Shown one piece after another: positions 15,871 through 24,029 of a stretch of 64,000 nucleotides of DNA (positions within the stretch are counted from its first letter, which is position 1; each line of letters opens with the position of its first letter). A program made the position numbers and the translations under genes. Source of the stretch: Streptomyces sp. NBC_01294 (GTDB lineage Bacteria; Actinomycetota; Actinomycetes; Streptomycetales; Streptomycetaceae); contig NZ_CP108423.1 in the NCBI RefSeq assembly GCF_035917235.1, positions 3,599,001 through 3,663,000 on the forward strand, written 5' to 3'. The notes beneath the pieces were generated by a model. The model saw only the letters and a list, made by a program, of their open reading frames with translations, searched no databases and was not told where the DNA came from.

Positions 15871-17124
15871 ATGCCGAACGGAGACAACTGGCAGGGCGAC
15901 GTCCTGCGCGACCTGAGGTCCGGCGCCACGCCACCACCCCAGGCCCCGGCCGGGTCCCCTGGCGCGGCTCCCGCCGGCGCCCAGCAGCCGCCCCAGGGGC
16001 CGGCCCCGGCCACCCCGCAGCCTGCGCAGGGCCCGGCCGCCGCGCAGCCCCCGCAGGTGCCCGGCGCCCAGGCCTCCGGCGGGGCGACCCCGCAGGGCGC
16101 CGGCGCCCAGGGGTTCGCGGGGCACGGCGGCCCGCAGCCCGGCCCGGGCGGCGGGTACCCGGCCCCGCAGGGTCGCGTACCGCAGTCGCCGCACGCCGGC
16201 CGGACGCCCGATTCCCTGCCCGCGGTCGACGAGAAGCTCGGCGCGGCGGTGCGCAGGCCCCGGCACGGCGAGGCCTTCGCGGCCCGCGCCACCCGCGCCG
16301 TACGCCGAATCGTTTCCTCATCCGCCGCCCGCGAGGTCGCCTCGGCCACCCGCTCGGCCGAGATGCTCCAGCAGCCGGTGACCACCGGCCGCCAGATCGC
16401 CGTCACCTCCATCCGAGGCGGCGCCGGCAAGTCCACGGTCGCCGCCCTGCTCGGCACCACGTACGCCCACTACCGCCAGGACCCCGTCCTGTTCGTCGAG
16501 GCCGACCCGGCGCTCGGCTCGCTGCCGATCCGCCTCGGCGCCGAGTCCCTGCGCTGGACGACCGGCGACGTCGCGGACATCGTCCAGCCCCAGATGTCGC
16601 TGCTCGACGTCACCGGCTACCTCGTCCAGCTCCGCGACAACGCCTGGCTGCTGCCCGGCAGCCAGGGCCGGATCGGCGCGATGCTCGACACCCGGTCCTA
16701 CGAGCGGGCCATGGTCGCGCTCCGCCGCTACTTCGGCGTGACCGTCGTCGACTGCGAGACGCTTCCCGCCGAAGTCGCCCGTGTGGCGCTCTCCGCCTCC
16801 CAGGCCCGCGTCCTGGCCACCCCCGCGACCCTGGACGGCGTCGCGAGCACCCACGCGGTCCTCCAGTGGATGCGGGGCCTGCCCCCGCACGTGATCGCCG
16901 GCACGGTCGTCGTGCTCACCGAGCAGGCCCCGCACTCGGGGATCGACCTCTCCAAGGCGGTCCGCGCCCTGGAGGCCACCGGGACGCCCGTCCACGTCCT
17001 GCCGTACGACCGCCACCTGGCGGCCGGCGGCCCCATCCGTACCGAACTGCTCGCCCACTCGACCAGGAAGACCGCGGCCCGGCTGGCGGCGGAGGTCTTC
17101 CAGCTCTCCCAGAAACGCCACTGA
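15871..17124 (+). CDS. MinD/ParA-like ATPase of the ESX locus (EspI-like)
   Basis: The protein has 417 residues. The first 135 or so are Pro/Ala/Gln/Gly-rich (PPPQAPAGSPGAAPAGAQQPPQ), then comes a MinD-type P-loop ATPase: ITSIRGGAGKSTVAALLG with a deviant Walker A (Lys187), VLFVEADPALGSLPIRLG, and TVVDCETLPAEVARVALSASQARVLATPATLDGVAS. The proline-rich extension before a MinD domain is the architecture of mycobacterial EspI, an ATP-responsive regulator of ESX-1. AGGGGCAGAC precedes the ATG. It lies between eccD and eccC, so it most likely assists or regulates substrate export. Confidence 0.82.
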   Translation: MPNGDNWQGDVLRDLRSGATPPPQAPAGSPGAAPAGAQQPPQGPAPATPQPAQGPAAAQPPQVPGAQASGGATPQGAGAQGFAGHGGPQPGPGGGYPAPQGRVPQSPHAGRTPDSLPAVDEKLGAAVRRPRHGEAFAARATRAVRRIVSSSAAREVASATRSAEMLQQPVTTGRQIAVTSIRGGAGKSTVAALLGTTYAHYRQDPVLFVEADPALGSLPIRLGAESLRWTTGDVADIVQPQMSLLDVTGYLVQLRDNAWLLPGSQGRIGAMLDTRSYERAMVALRRYFGVTVVDCETLPAEVARVALSASQARVLATPATLDGVASTHAVLQWMRGLPPHVIAGTVVVLTEQAPHSGIDLSKAVRALEATGTPVHVLPYDRHLAAGGPIRTELLAHSTRKTAARLAAEVFQLSQKRH

Positions 17125-17129
17125 CCGAG

Positions 17130-17213
17130 ATGCCGAGCCCGACCGTGACGAGCCCGACCGTGACGAGCCCGCGCGTGACGCCCCCGCGCCCGATTGGCGA
17201 ACGACGACGATGA
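17130..17213 (+). CDS. Possible 27-residue peptide upstream of eccC, built from a 15-bp repeat
   Basis: An ATG six bases after the stop of the ATPase gene opens a 27-codon frame. It begins MPSPTVTSPTVTSPRV, ends in IGERRR, and its TGA overlaps the eccC ATG as ATGA. Three tandem 15-bp units (GAGCCCGACCGTGAC at 17135-17149 and 17150-17164; GAGCCCGCGCGTGAC at 17165-17179) make up half of it. GACCGAG just upstream is a poor ribosome site. It may be a leader that couples eccC translation, or simply a repeat-bearing spacer. Confidence 0.3.
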   Translation: MPSPTVTSPTVTSPRVTPPRPIGERRR

Positions 17214-20200
17214 GCACCCGACTGATCCACCGCCCGGCCAGGACCGTCCGGCCCCCGGCCGCATCCGCCGCACGCACCATCGAGGCCCCGCCCAACCTCC
17301 CCGAGGGGAAGGCGGGCAACATCGCGATGTCGCTGCTGCCCGTGGCCGGCGTCATGTCGTCCGTCGTGATGATGACGGTCGTCCGCAACAGCCAGTTCGC
17401 CGCGCTCGGCGCGCTGATCCTCGTCGTCACCATCGTCGGCTCCGTGGCGCTCGTCTTCTCCCAGCGCGGCAAGGCCCAGCGCACCCGCCGTACCCAGCGC
17501 GAGGCCTACCTCGCCTACCTGGAGGACCTGCGCGAGGAGCTCGCCGGCGAGGAGCGCGAGCGCGGGGAGCACGCCGACGTGCTCAATCCGCCGCCGCACG
17601 CCCTGTACGACATCGTCCGCGACCCGGCCCGGCTGTGGGAGCGCCGCCGGGTCGACGGGGACTTCCTGCGCGTGCGGGTCGGCACCGGCGAGATGCCCGT
17701 ACGCGATCTGCAGATCGGCCAGCAGGGCTCCACCGTCCTCACCCCGCCCGACCGCTTCATGCTCAACGAGGCCTCGGCGCTGATGGCCCGCTTCCGCAAC
17801 GGCACCGAACTCCCGCTCACCGTCCCGCTCGACCGCGTCGGCAACATCAGCGTCGTCGGCGCCCGCGAGGACTGCCTGCGCGTCGCCCGCGCCCTGCTGG
17901 TCCAGGCCGCCTCCCTGCACGCCCCCGACGACGTGGCGATCGCGCTGGCCGTCCCCGGCGACCGGCTGCCCGACTGGGAATGGGCCAAGTGGATGCCGCA
18001 CCTGCTCGACACCGAGCAGCTCGACGGCCCCGTCGCAGCCCGCCGGATCGCCCCCTCCGCGGCCCAGCTCGCCCGGCAGATCGGCCCCGAACTGCGCCGC
18101 CGTGCCTCGTACGCCGCCGAGGTGCGCCGCGGACTGTCCGGCCGCGACGCCCTGACCATGTCGTCCCGGCTGCTCGTCGTGACCGACGGCCACGGCGAGG
18201 ACGCCGTCGACCTGCCGCGTCCCGACGACGCGGTCGGCCTGCGCGAGATGGGCGTCACCGTCCTCCACCTGCTCGAACAGCGGATCCAGGAGCCGGGGCA
18301 CGTCGGCGTACGGATCACCGTCGACGGCGACCAGGTGCTCATCGAGGACCTGCGCGAGGAGCAGCCCATCAGCGCCCACGGCATCGTGGACGAGGTCGGC
18401 ATCCCCTTCGCCGAGGGCCTGGCCCGGATGCTGGCCCCGCTGCGGCTGTCCGCCGAATCCCTCATCGACGCCCCGCTGTCCGGCCCCGTGGACTTCGCCG
18501 ACCTGCTCGGCATCGACGACGTGGCCCGCCTCGACCTGCCGAGCCTGTGGGCCCCGCGCGGGGAGCGCGCCTTCCTGCGCGTGCCCATCGGCATCAGCGA
18601 CTCGCGCGAGCCGGTGCTGCTGGACCTGAAGGAATCCTCCGAGCTGGGCATGGGCCCGCACGGCCTGTGCGTCGGCGCCACCGGCTCCGGCAAGTCCGAG
18701 CTCCTGCGCACCCTCGTCCTCGCCCTGGTGGCGACGCACCCGCCGGAGGACCTCGCCCTGGTCCTCGTCGACTACAAGGGCGGTGCGACCTTCGCGCCCT
18801 TCGCGAACCTGCCGCACGTCGCCGGAGTCATCACCAACCTGGAGAACCAGGCCGGTCTCGTCGAGCGCGTCCACGCCTCGCTCGCCGGCGAGGTCAAGCG
18901 CCGCCAGCAGGTCCTCAAGGACGCGGGCAACATCGCCGACATCGGTGACTACGCCGCGCTGCGCGCCGACCGCCGGCCCGATCTGGAGCCGCTCCCGCAC
19001 CTCTTCGTCGTCATCGACGAGTTCGGCGAACTCCTCACGGCCAAGCCCGACTTCATCGACCTGTTCCTGTCCATCGGCCGGATCGGCCGCTCCATCGGCG
19101 TCCACCTGCTGCTGTCCAGCCAGCGCATCGAGGGCGGCAAGCTCAAGGGCCTGGACACCTACCTCTCGTACCGCCTGGGCCTGCGCACCTTCTCCGCCGA
19201 CGAGTCCCGTACGGTCCTGGACACCACGGACGCCTTCCACCTGCCGCCGCTGCCCGGCTTCGGCTACCTCAAGGTCGACACCAGCCACTACGAGCGCTTC
19301 AAGGCGAGCTACGTGTCCGGTGCCTACCGGGGCCCCGTGCAGCGTGCCCAGGACGAGGACAGCGGACCCCTCGCGCTCGAGTACGAGGCCTTCAACACCC
19401 TGTCGGAGCCGGACACCGCGGGCGCGCAGGAGCCTTCGGCCCGGCGCCGCGAGAGCGGGCCGACCGAGCTGGGCGTCGTCGTCGAGCAGCTGGAGAACGC
19501 CGCCGGGCAGGTGCGCCGCATCTGGCTGCCGCCGCTGCCCGACGCGATCCCGCTGGACGCGGTGGCCGGCCCGCTGGACGTCGGCCCGCGCGGCATGCAG
19601 CTCACCGCGCGGCGGGGCCGACTCGCGGTGCCGCTCGGCCTGCTCGACGACCCGACCCGGCAGTGGCAGGGCGAGTGGTACCTCGACCTCACCGTCGCGG
19701 GCGGCCACGCCGCCGTCATCGGCGGCCCGCAGTCCGGCAAGACCACCCTGCTGCGCACCCTCGTCCTGTCGCTCGCGCTGACCCACACCCCGCAGGAGGT
19801 CGGCGTCTACGGCCTCGACCTGGTCGGCGGCGGCCTCCAGGCCCTGTCGGGCCTGCCGCACGTCGGCGGGATCGCGGGGCGCGCCGACCGCGAGCGCGCG
19901 GCCCGTACCGTCGAAGAGGTACGGAACATGCTCGCGACCCGCGAGGACCTCTTCCGGGACCACGGCATCGACTCCGTCGAGCAGCTGCGCACCCTGCACG
20001 CGGCCGGCCGGCTGCCGCAGCTCGCCTCCGCCGAGATCGTCCTGGTCATCGACGGCTTCGGCGCGCTGCGCGACGACTTCGAGGACCTCGACGACGCCGT
20101 CGTCGACATCCTCAAGCGCGGTGGCGGCTACGGCATCCACGTCGTCGCGGGCATGCTCCGCTGGAACGACGTCCGCATCGCGACCCAGTCGAACTTCGGC

Positions 20201-21184
20201 ACCCGCGTCGAGCTGCGCCTCAACGACCCGAGCGAGACCAGCATCGAGCGCAAGCTCGCCGAGACCCTGTCGCCCGACGAGCCCGGCCGCGTCCTCACCG
20301 ACGGCAAGCTCTTCGCGCAGGTCGCGCTGCCCCGCACGGACGGGCTCGCCGACACCGCGGAACTGGGCGCCGTCCTGGAGCGCACGGCCCGTACCATCCG
20401 CGCCACGTGGAGCGGCGAGTCCGCCCAGCCGGTACGGGTACTGCCGCACCTGCTGGAGCCGCACGTGCTGCCGGGCCCGGTCGCCGAGCCCCAGCGGGTG
20501 CCGATCGGCCTCGACCAGAGCGCGCTGGCGCCCGTACTCCTCGACCTGTTCCGGCACGACCAGCACCTGCTGGTCATGGGCGACAGCGAGTGCGGCAAGA
20601 CGAACCTGCTGAAGACCATCGCCGGCGGCCTCATCGAGCGCTACGGCGAGGACGAGCTGGTCTTCGCCATCATGGACCCGCGGCGCAGCCTGCGCGGCGT
20701 CGTCCCGGAGGAGTTCAACGGCGGCTACGCGTACAACACCAAGATGTGCGCCGGGCTGGCGGCGGGCATCGCCACCGAGCTGGAGCGCCGGCTGCCCGAC
20801 GACAGCGCGCCCCTGGAGGACCTGGAGCCGGGCAGCTGGGGCGGCGGGCCGCGGATCGTGGTCCTCGTCGACGACTACGACGTGCTCACCACGGCCGGGC
20901 AGTCGCCGCTCGCCCCGTTCGTTCCGTACATCCCGTCGGCGGCGGACATCGGCCTGCACTTCGTCCTCACGCGCCGCGTCGCGGGCGCCTCGCGCGGGAT
21001 GTACGAGCCGCTGGTGCAGGCCCTGCGCGAATCGGGGGCCTCGGCCGTCGTCATGGCGGGCGACCGCAGCGAGGGCCAGCTGTTCCCCGGCGTGTACGCC
21101 TCCCAGCAGCCGGCCGGCCGCGGCGTCCTGATCCGCAGGGGCCAGTCGAACCGCCTGATCCAGACCGTGTCCACACCTGAATAG
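17210..21184 (+). CDS. eccC: Type VII secretion ATPase EccC (FtsK/SpoIIIE family, fused EccCa-EccCb)
   Basis: The protein has 1324 residues, the usual length of single-chain EccC. Two membrane helices lie near the N-terminus (about residues 38-85; MSLLPVAGVMSSVVMMTVV and LGALILVVTIVGSVALVF). Three FtsK-like ATPase domains follow with P-loops GATGSGKS (Lys495), GGPQSGKT (Lys844) and GDSECGKT (Lys1130). Walker B-like strands are LVLVDYKGG and LFVVIDEF, then EIVLVIDGF, then RIVVLVDDYD. EccC recognises the C-termini of WXG100-type substrates and powers export at the cytoplasmic membrane. It starts with ATG overlapping the stop of the small upstream frame and is followed 84 bp later by the DUF6177-like gene. 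It is the motor of the locus. Confidence 0.95.
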   Translation: MSTRLIHRPARTVRPPAASAARTIEAPPNLPEGKAGNIAMSLLPVAGVMSSVVMMTVVRNSQFAALGALILVVTIVGSVALVFSQRGKAQRTRRTQREAYLAYLEDLREELAGEERERGEHADVLNPPPHALYDIVRDPARLWERRRVDGDFLRVRVGTGEMPVRDLQIGQQGSTVLTPPDRFMLNEASALMARFRNGTELPLTVPLDRVGNISVVGAREDCLRVARALLVQAASLHAPDDVAIALAVPGDRLPDWEWAKWMPHLLDTEQLDGPVAARRIAPSAAQLARQIGPELRRRASYAAEVRRGLSGRDALTMSSRLLVVTDGHGEDAVDLPRPDDAVGLREMGVTVLHLLEQRIQEPGHVGVRITVDGDQVLIEDLREEQPISAHGIVDEVGIPFAEGLARMLAPLRLSAESLIDAPLSGPVDFADLLGIDDVARLDLPSLWAPRGERAFLRVPIGISDSREPVLLDLKESSELGMGPHGLCVGATGSGKSELLRTLVLALVATHPPEDLALVLVDYKGGATFAPFANLPHVAGVITNLENQAGLVERVHASLAGEVKRRQQVLKDAGNIADIGDYAALRADRRPDLEPLPHLFVVIDEFGELLTAKPDFIDLFLSIGRIGRSIGVHLLLSSQRIEGGKLKGLDTYLSYRLGLRTFSADESRTVLDTTDAFHLPPLPGFGYLKVDTSHYERFKASYVSGAYRGPVQRAQDEDSGPLALEYEAFNTLSEPDTAGAQEPSARRRESGPTELGVVVEQLENAAGQVRRIWLPPLPDAIPLDAVAGPLDVGPRGMQLTARRGRLAVPLGLLDDPTRQWQGEWYLDLTVAGGHAAVIGGPQSGKTTLLRTLVLSLALTHTPQEVGVYGLDLVGGGLQALSGLPHVGGIAGRADRERAARTVEEVRNMLATREDLFRDHGIDSVEQLRTLHAAGRLPQLASAEIVLVIDGFGALRDDFEDLDDAVVDILKRGGGYGIHVVAGMLRWNDVRIATQSNFGTRVELRLNDPSETSIERKLAETLSPDEPGRVLTDGKLFAQVALPRTDGLADTAELGAVLERTARTIRATWSGESAQPVRVLPHLLEPHVLPGPVAEPQRVPIGLDQSALAPVLLDLFRHDQHLLVMGDSECGKTNLLKTIAGGLIERYGEDELVFAIMDPRRSLRGVVPEEFNGGYAYNTKMCAGLAAGIATELERRLPDDSAPLEDLEPGSWGGGPRIVVLVDDYDVLTTAGQSPLAPFVPYIPSAADIGLHFVLTRRVAGASRGMYEPLVQALRESGASAVVMAGDRSEGQLFPGVYASQQPAGRGVLIRRGQSNRLIQTVSTPE

Positions 21185-21268
21185 CGCCCAAAGCGCCCTG
21201 GTGGCGCCCGGAGGGCACGCGAAGGGCGCCCCACCGAACCGACGACCTGCGAAGGACCCCACGACCAC

Positions 21269-22687
21269 ATGACCAAGGACGTCATAGCCCTCACCCCACG
21301 GATGCCCGAGCCGTGGACGGTACTCGTCGGCCTCCTCTCCGGGGGCCCGGACAAGTTGGTGAACGCGACGGGCGAGGGAGCGGTCATCCAGCTCTGCGAC
21401 GAGCAGGGGCGGCCGCTGGTCTCGGTCGAGGCGCCGATGCTGGTGCAGGTCGAGGGCGAGGCCGAGCGGCTGCTCGGGGCTGCCCCGCCGCGCGTTCCGT
21501 ACTGGTGGACGGAGGCCCGTGCCACCACCGGTGTCCCCGACGCCGAGCGCCTGGCCGGGACCTTCGCCGCCCGCCTCGTCTCCCTGGCCGGGGGGACGGC
21601 CTGGCCGCCGGAGGCGACGCAGTCGCTGGGCGTGGTGAAGACCGATGGGGTCGGCGTCGCGCCCACGCCGGCCGCGGCGCAGCCGGCCGTCGACGTGCTG
21701 ACCGGCAGCGTCGCCGTCGTCATCATGGACCGCCCGGTCGTCGCCATGACGGCCTGGCTCTCCGACGCCTTCCGGGCCGCCGCGGCGGCCGAGCGGGGCC
21801 TGCAGGTCGTCACCCCGCCCGGGACCCTGCTGTCCCCGGCGGTCCTGGCGAACATGCCGGGCTGGCCGTCGCGGTGGATCGTGCAGGACGAGCGGGACGG
21901 CTACTACGACGGCCTCTCGGGCGCGGTACTGCGCTGGCAGGAGGGCATGTTCGCCACGGTGGTGTCCCCGGACGCCACCGAGGACGACCCGCGGACCCCG
22001 GTCGCCGCCTCGTACCAGGAAGTCGTGAACACGGGCGAACGGCAGCTGGCCCTCACCTTCCGCACCATCCACCCCGCGGACGACCGGCTGGTGCTCGGCG
22101 GGGCCCTGGAGACGGTGTGGCGCGAGCTGACCGGCGAGCCCCCGGCGGGGTGGGGAACGGCCGAGCCCGCGAACCTGCCCTGGTCGCCGGGCCGGCTGAC
22201 CGACGTCGCCCACGCGCGGGCGCCCGAGCCGACGTGGTTCGTGGTGGTGGGCAGCCCCGGGCGGCCCGGTCTCGCGACGGTGCGGATCAGCCGTACGAAG
22301 GCGGGCGTGGAGGAGCACGTGACGCTGGCGCTCGGCTACGGCGCCGACGAGGAGCCGCCGCTGGAGGCCCTGCAGCGCACCGCGGAGGCACTCGTCACCC
22401 GCCACCACCTCCAGTCGATGCTCGTACAACTCCGCAAAGCGCGCCGCGACCTGCTGGTGCCGCCGCGCTTCGAGGGGCCGGGCGTGCCGCTGGCCTTCGT
22501 CCTGGGCTCGGAGGAGGTCCGCCGGATGCCGGACGACCGCGCCCGGCGCACGCCGCTGGCCGAACAGCCGGTGCGGCTGGGGCCGAAGGCCCGCCCCGCC
22601 TACTACTACCCGCTGCCGGGGGACCCGTCGGACCTGTCGGGGTGGAGCGACTTCGAGCAGCTGACGAGGCATCTGAAGGGGTCGTGA
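21269..22687 (+). CDS. DUF6177-like protein of the ESX locus
   Basis: The protein has 472 residues, without signal peptide or membrane segments. It opens MTKDVIALTPRMPEPWTVL, contains PSRWIVQDERDGYYDGLSG, LVLGGALETVWRELTGEPPAGWG, PTWFVVVGSPGRPGLATVRISRTKAGVEEHVTL, and finishes with PLAFVLGSEEVRRMP and AYYYPLPGDPSDL...WSDFEQLTRHL. I place it in the DUF6177 family, whose members are encoded beside eccC and esx genes in Streptomyces. Its position as a soluble protein before the small secreted substrates suggests a chaperone-like role comparable to EspG, but that is inference. No catalytic motif was seen. Confidence 0.6.
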   Translation: MTKDVIALTPRMPEPWTVLVGLLSGGPDKLVNATGEGAVIQLCDEQGRPLVSVEAPMLVQVEGEAERLLGAAPPRVPYWWTEARATTGVPDAERLAGTFAARLVSLAGGTAWPPEATQSLGVVKTDGVGVAPTPAAAQPAVDVLTGSVAVVIMDRPVVAMTAWLSDAFRAAAAAERGLQVVTPPGTLLSPAVLANMPGWPSRWIVQDERDGYYDGLSGAVLRWQEGMFATVVSPDATEDDPRTPVAASYQEVVNTGERQLALTFRTIHPADDRLVLGGALETVWRELTGEPPAGWGTAEPANLPWSPGRLTDVAHARAPEPTWFVVVGSPGRPGLATVRISRTKAGVEEHVTLALGYGADEEPPLEALQRTAEALVTRHHLQSMLVQLRKARRDLLVPPRFEGPGVPLAFVLGSEEVRRMPDDRARRTPLAEQPVRLGPKARPAYYYPLPGDPSDLSGWSDFEQLTRHLKGS

Positions 22688-22804
22688 AGATGCCTGGCGG
22701 TTTGTCATGAGTGAGTCACAGCTGGGTCGTTACCGGTTGCAGTTGCGACGTGAGTTGAGCGAAAATGGGATACTGACGATCGTTCGTGAGTGCGGGGGTG
22801 TGGG

Positions 22805-23137
22805 ATGAAGTTCGACATGGGGACGCAGGTTCTGTCGAACCTGATGTCGGGGTCGCGGGATTCGAATACGGATCTGGGGACGTTGATCAAGCAGCTGGTG
22901 GCTGCGGCGCAGCCGCTGGAGGGCAAGTTCCAGGGGCAGGGCAAGGTGGCGTTCGACTCGTTCAAGCTGCGTGCGGATGACATCGCGAAGGAGTTGAACG
23001 CTTCGCTGGCGGCGATCCTGGGTGGTCAGTCGGGGATGGAGCAGGCGTTCGGGTCGGGTGACCAGGAGCAGGGTGAGAACGCGCGGCAGCAGCAAGGGGC
23101 GGCGAACTTCGACGCGGCCCGCTTCTCGGGCCGCTGA
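22805..23137 (+). CDS. WXG100-like ESX substrate, first of pair
   Basis: The protein has 110 residues, all helical, with no signal peptide. A central GKFQGQGKVAFDSF turn replaces the Trp-x-Gly hairpin between two helices (SNTDLGTLIKQLVAAAQPLEG and KLRADDIAKELNASLAAILGGQ). The tail is Gln/Gly-rich and ends NFDAARFSGR. Size, two-helix shape and position directly before a second small helical protein match an EsxA/EsxB-type pair exported by EccC. The ATG at 22805 is preceded by a G-rich stretch. Codons here end in G or T much more often (GGG, GGT, TCG, CTG) than in the flanking genes. A 117-bp spacer upstream may hold its promoter (GATACT near 22769). Confidence 0.8.
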   Translation: MKFDMGTQVLSNLMSGSRDSNTDLGTLIKQLVAAAQPLEGKFQGQGKVAFDSFKLRADDIAKELNASLAAILGGQSGMEQAFGSGDQEQGENARQQQGAANFDAARFSGR

Positions 23138-23200
23138 TCTTCGTCCGGGTCTTCTTCTGAGTCTTCGTTCTGGGTTTTCTTCACGGGGAGTGTGGTTGTG

Positions 23201-23515
23201 ATGGGTACGGGTGGGACGGACCGTCGCGCGTATGACGTGGGTGCCTCGACGGAGGTGCAGGGCGGTATCAAGGCGGTGATCGGCCGGCTGGAGCAGGTGA
23301 TCGCGGCGCGTGAGGGTCAGGTGTCGGCTGCGATGTCGGACTTCGCGGCGGATGGTGTGGCGGATGACTACCACGCCAAGGAGCTGCGCTGGAAGAACGC
23401 TTCGCAGGAGGTCAAGAACATCATCCGGCTGTTGAACTCGACGCTGGAGAAGAACGATGTCACGGCGCGGCAGACGCTGCAGCGGGCGAAGACCGCGGTC
23501 GACAACATCGGCTGA
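23201..23515 (+). CDS. WXG100-like ESX substrate, second of pair
   Basis: The protein has 104 residues and is helical, with a central LRWKNASQEV turn that resembles the WXG hairpin, between helices GIKAVIGRLEQVIAAREGQVSAAMSDFA and IIRLLNSTLEKNDVTARQTLQRAKTAVDNIG. It has no signal sequence. GGGGAG lies 10 bases before the ATG at 23201; GTG codons at 23192 and 23198 are alternative starts. It follows the first small protein after a 63-bp, unusually T-rich spacer and precedes the DUF6507-like gene. It is expected to pair with the upstream protein for export through the ESX channel. Confidence 0.8.
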   Translation: MGTGGTDRRAYDVGASTEVQGGIKAVIGRLEQVIAAREGQVSAAMSDFAADGVADDYHAKELRWKNASQEVKNIIRLLNSTLEKNDVTARQTLQRAKTAVDNIG

Positions 23516-23579
23516 GCAGGATCGTTTCAGCGGGGCAGCAGGGCGGTAGGGCAGTCGGGTACACGGGGGTGGGTCGTCT

Positions 23580-24029
23580 ATGACGTCGTGGGATATCAAG
23601 CCGCAGGGTGTGCAGGGTCATCTGAAGACGGTCGGCGGGAACGCCGGTGAGCTGGAGAAGGCGCTGAACGCTCTGCTCACGGCGATGTCGGAGGCGGCGC
23701 AGGCTGCGGGGACGGCGGTTCCGGGTTCGCAGTCGGGGATGGGTCCGCAGGGTCCGCTGGCTCCGGGTGCGGCTCCGGCTCCCGGTCAGGCTTTCCTGGC
23801 GCCGCAGAAGGCGATGGGTCCGGTTGCGGCCGCGCTGGGTGAGTATCTGACGGCGCGCAAGCCGGAGTTGAAGTCGATGGCCGAGCGGATCGAGGCGTGC
23901 ATCCTCGGCGCGGTGAAGGCGACGAACGAGTACCTGGAAGGCGATCTGGAGCAGGCCAAGGCGGCTCAGGACGCGGCCAGGGCCGTGAACCTCGACGTCC
24001 TGCGTGAGAAGCCGGGGGGCAAGCAGTGA
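23580..24029 (+). CDS. DUF6507-like protein, ESX-associated
   Basis: The protein has 149 residues. It begins MTSWDIKPQGVQGHLKTVGG, followed by a helix GELEKALNALLTAMSEAAQAAG, a Pro/Gly/Ala linker, and a second helical half PVAAALGEYLTARKPELKSMAERIEACILGAVKATNEYLEGDLEQAK. This is the pattern of DUF6507, a family encoded immediately upstream of large ESX-exported toxins in Streptomyces. Its stop overlaps the GTG start of the toxin gene by 4 bp (GTGA), so the two are translationally coupled. It is probably a dedicated partner or co-secreted adaptor (LAP-like) of the toxin, by analogy with firmicute LXG toxins. Confidence 0.7.
   Translation: MTSWDIKPQGVQGHLKTVGGNAGELEKALNALLTAMSEAAQAAGTAVPGSQSGMGPQGPLAPGAAPAPGQAFLAPQKAMGPVAAALGEYLTARKPELKSMAERIEACILGAVKATNEYLEGDLEQAKAAQDAARAVNLDVLREKPGGKQ

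Noticed and set aside
16916..22708. Minus-strand open frame of about 1930 codons opposite the eccC region
   Set aside because: It mirrors the coding frame of EccC, DUF6177-like and the ATPase genes; its translation is low-complexity and matches no fold. Long antisense frames are expected at this G+C.
22737..22774. Possible sigma-70-type promoter before the first WXG100-like gene (TTGCGA ... GATACT)
   Set aside because: Spacing is 20 bp and the -10 match is weak; kept only as a remark in the gene entry.
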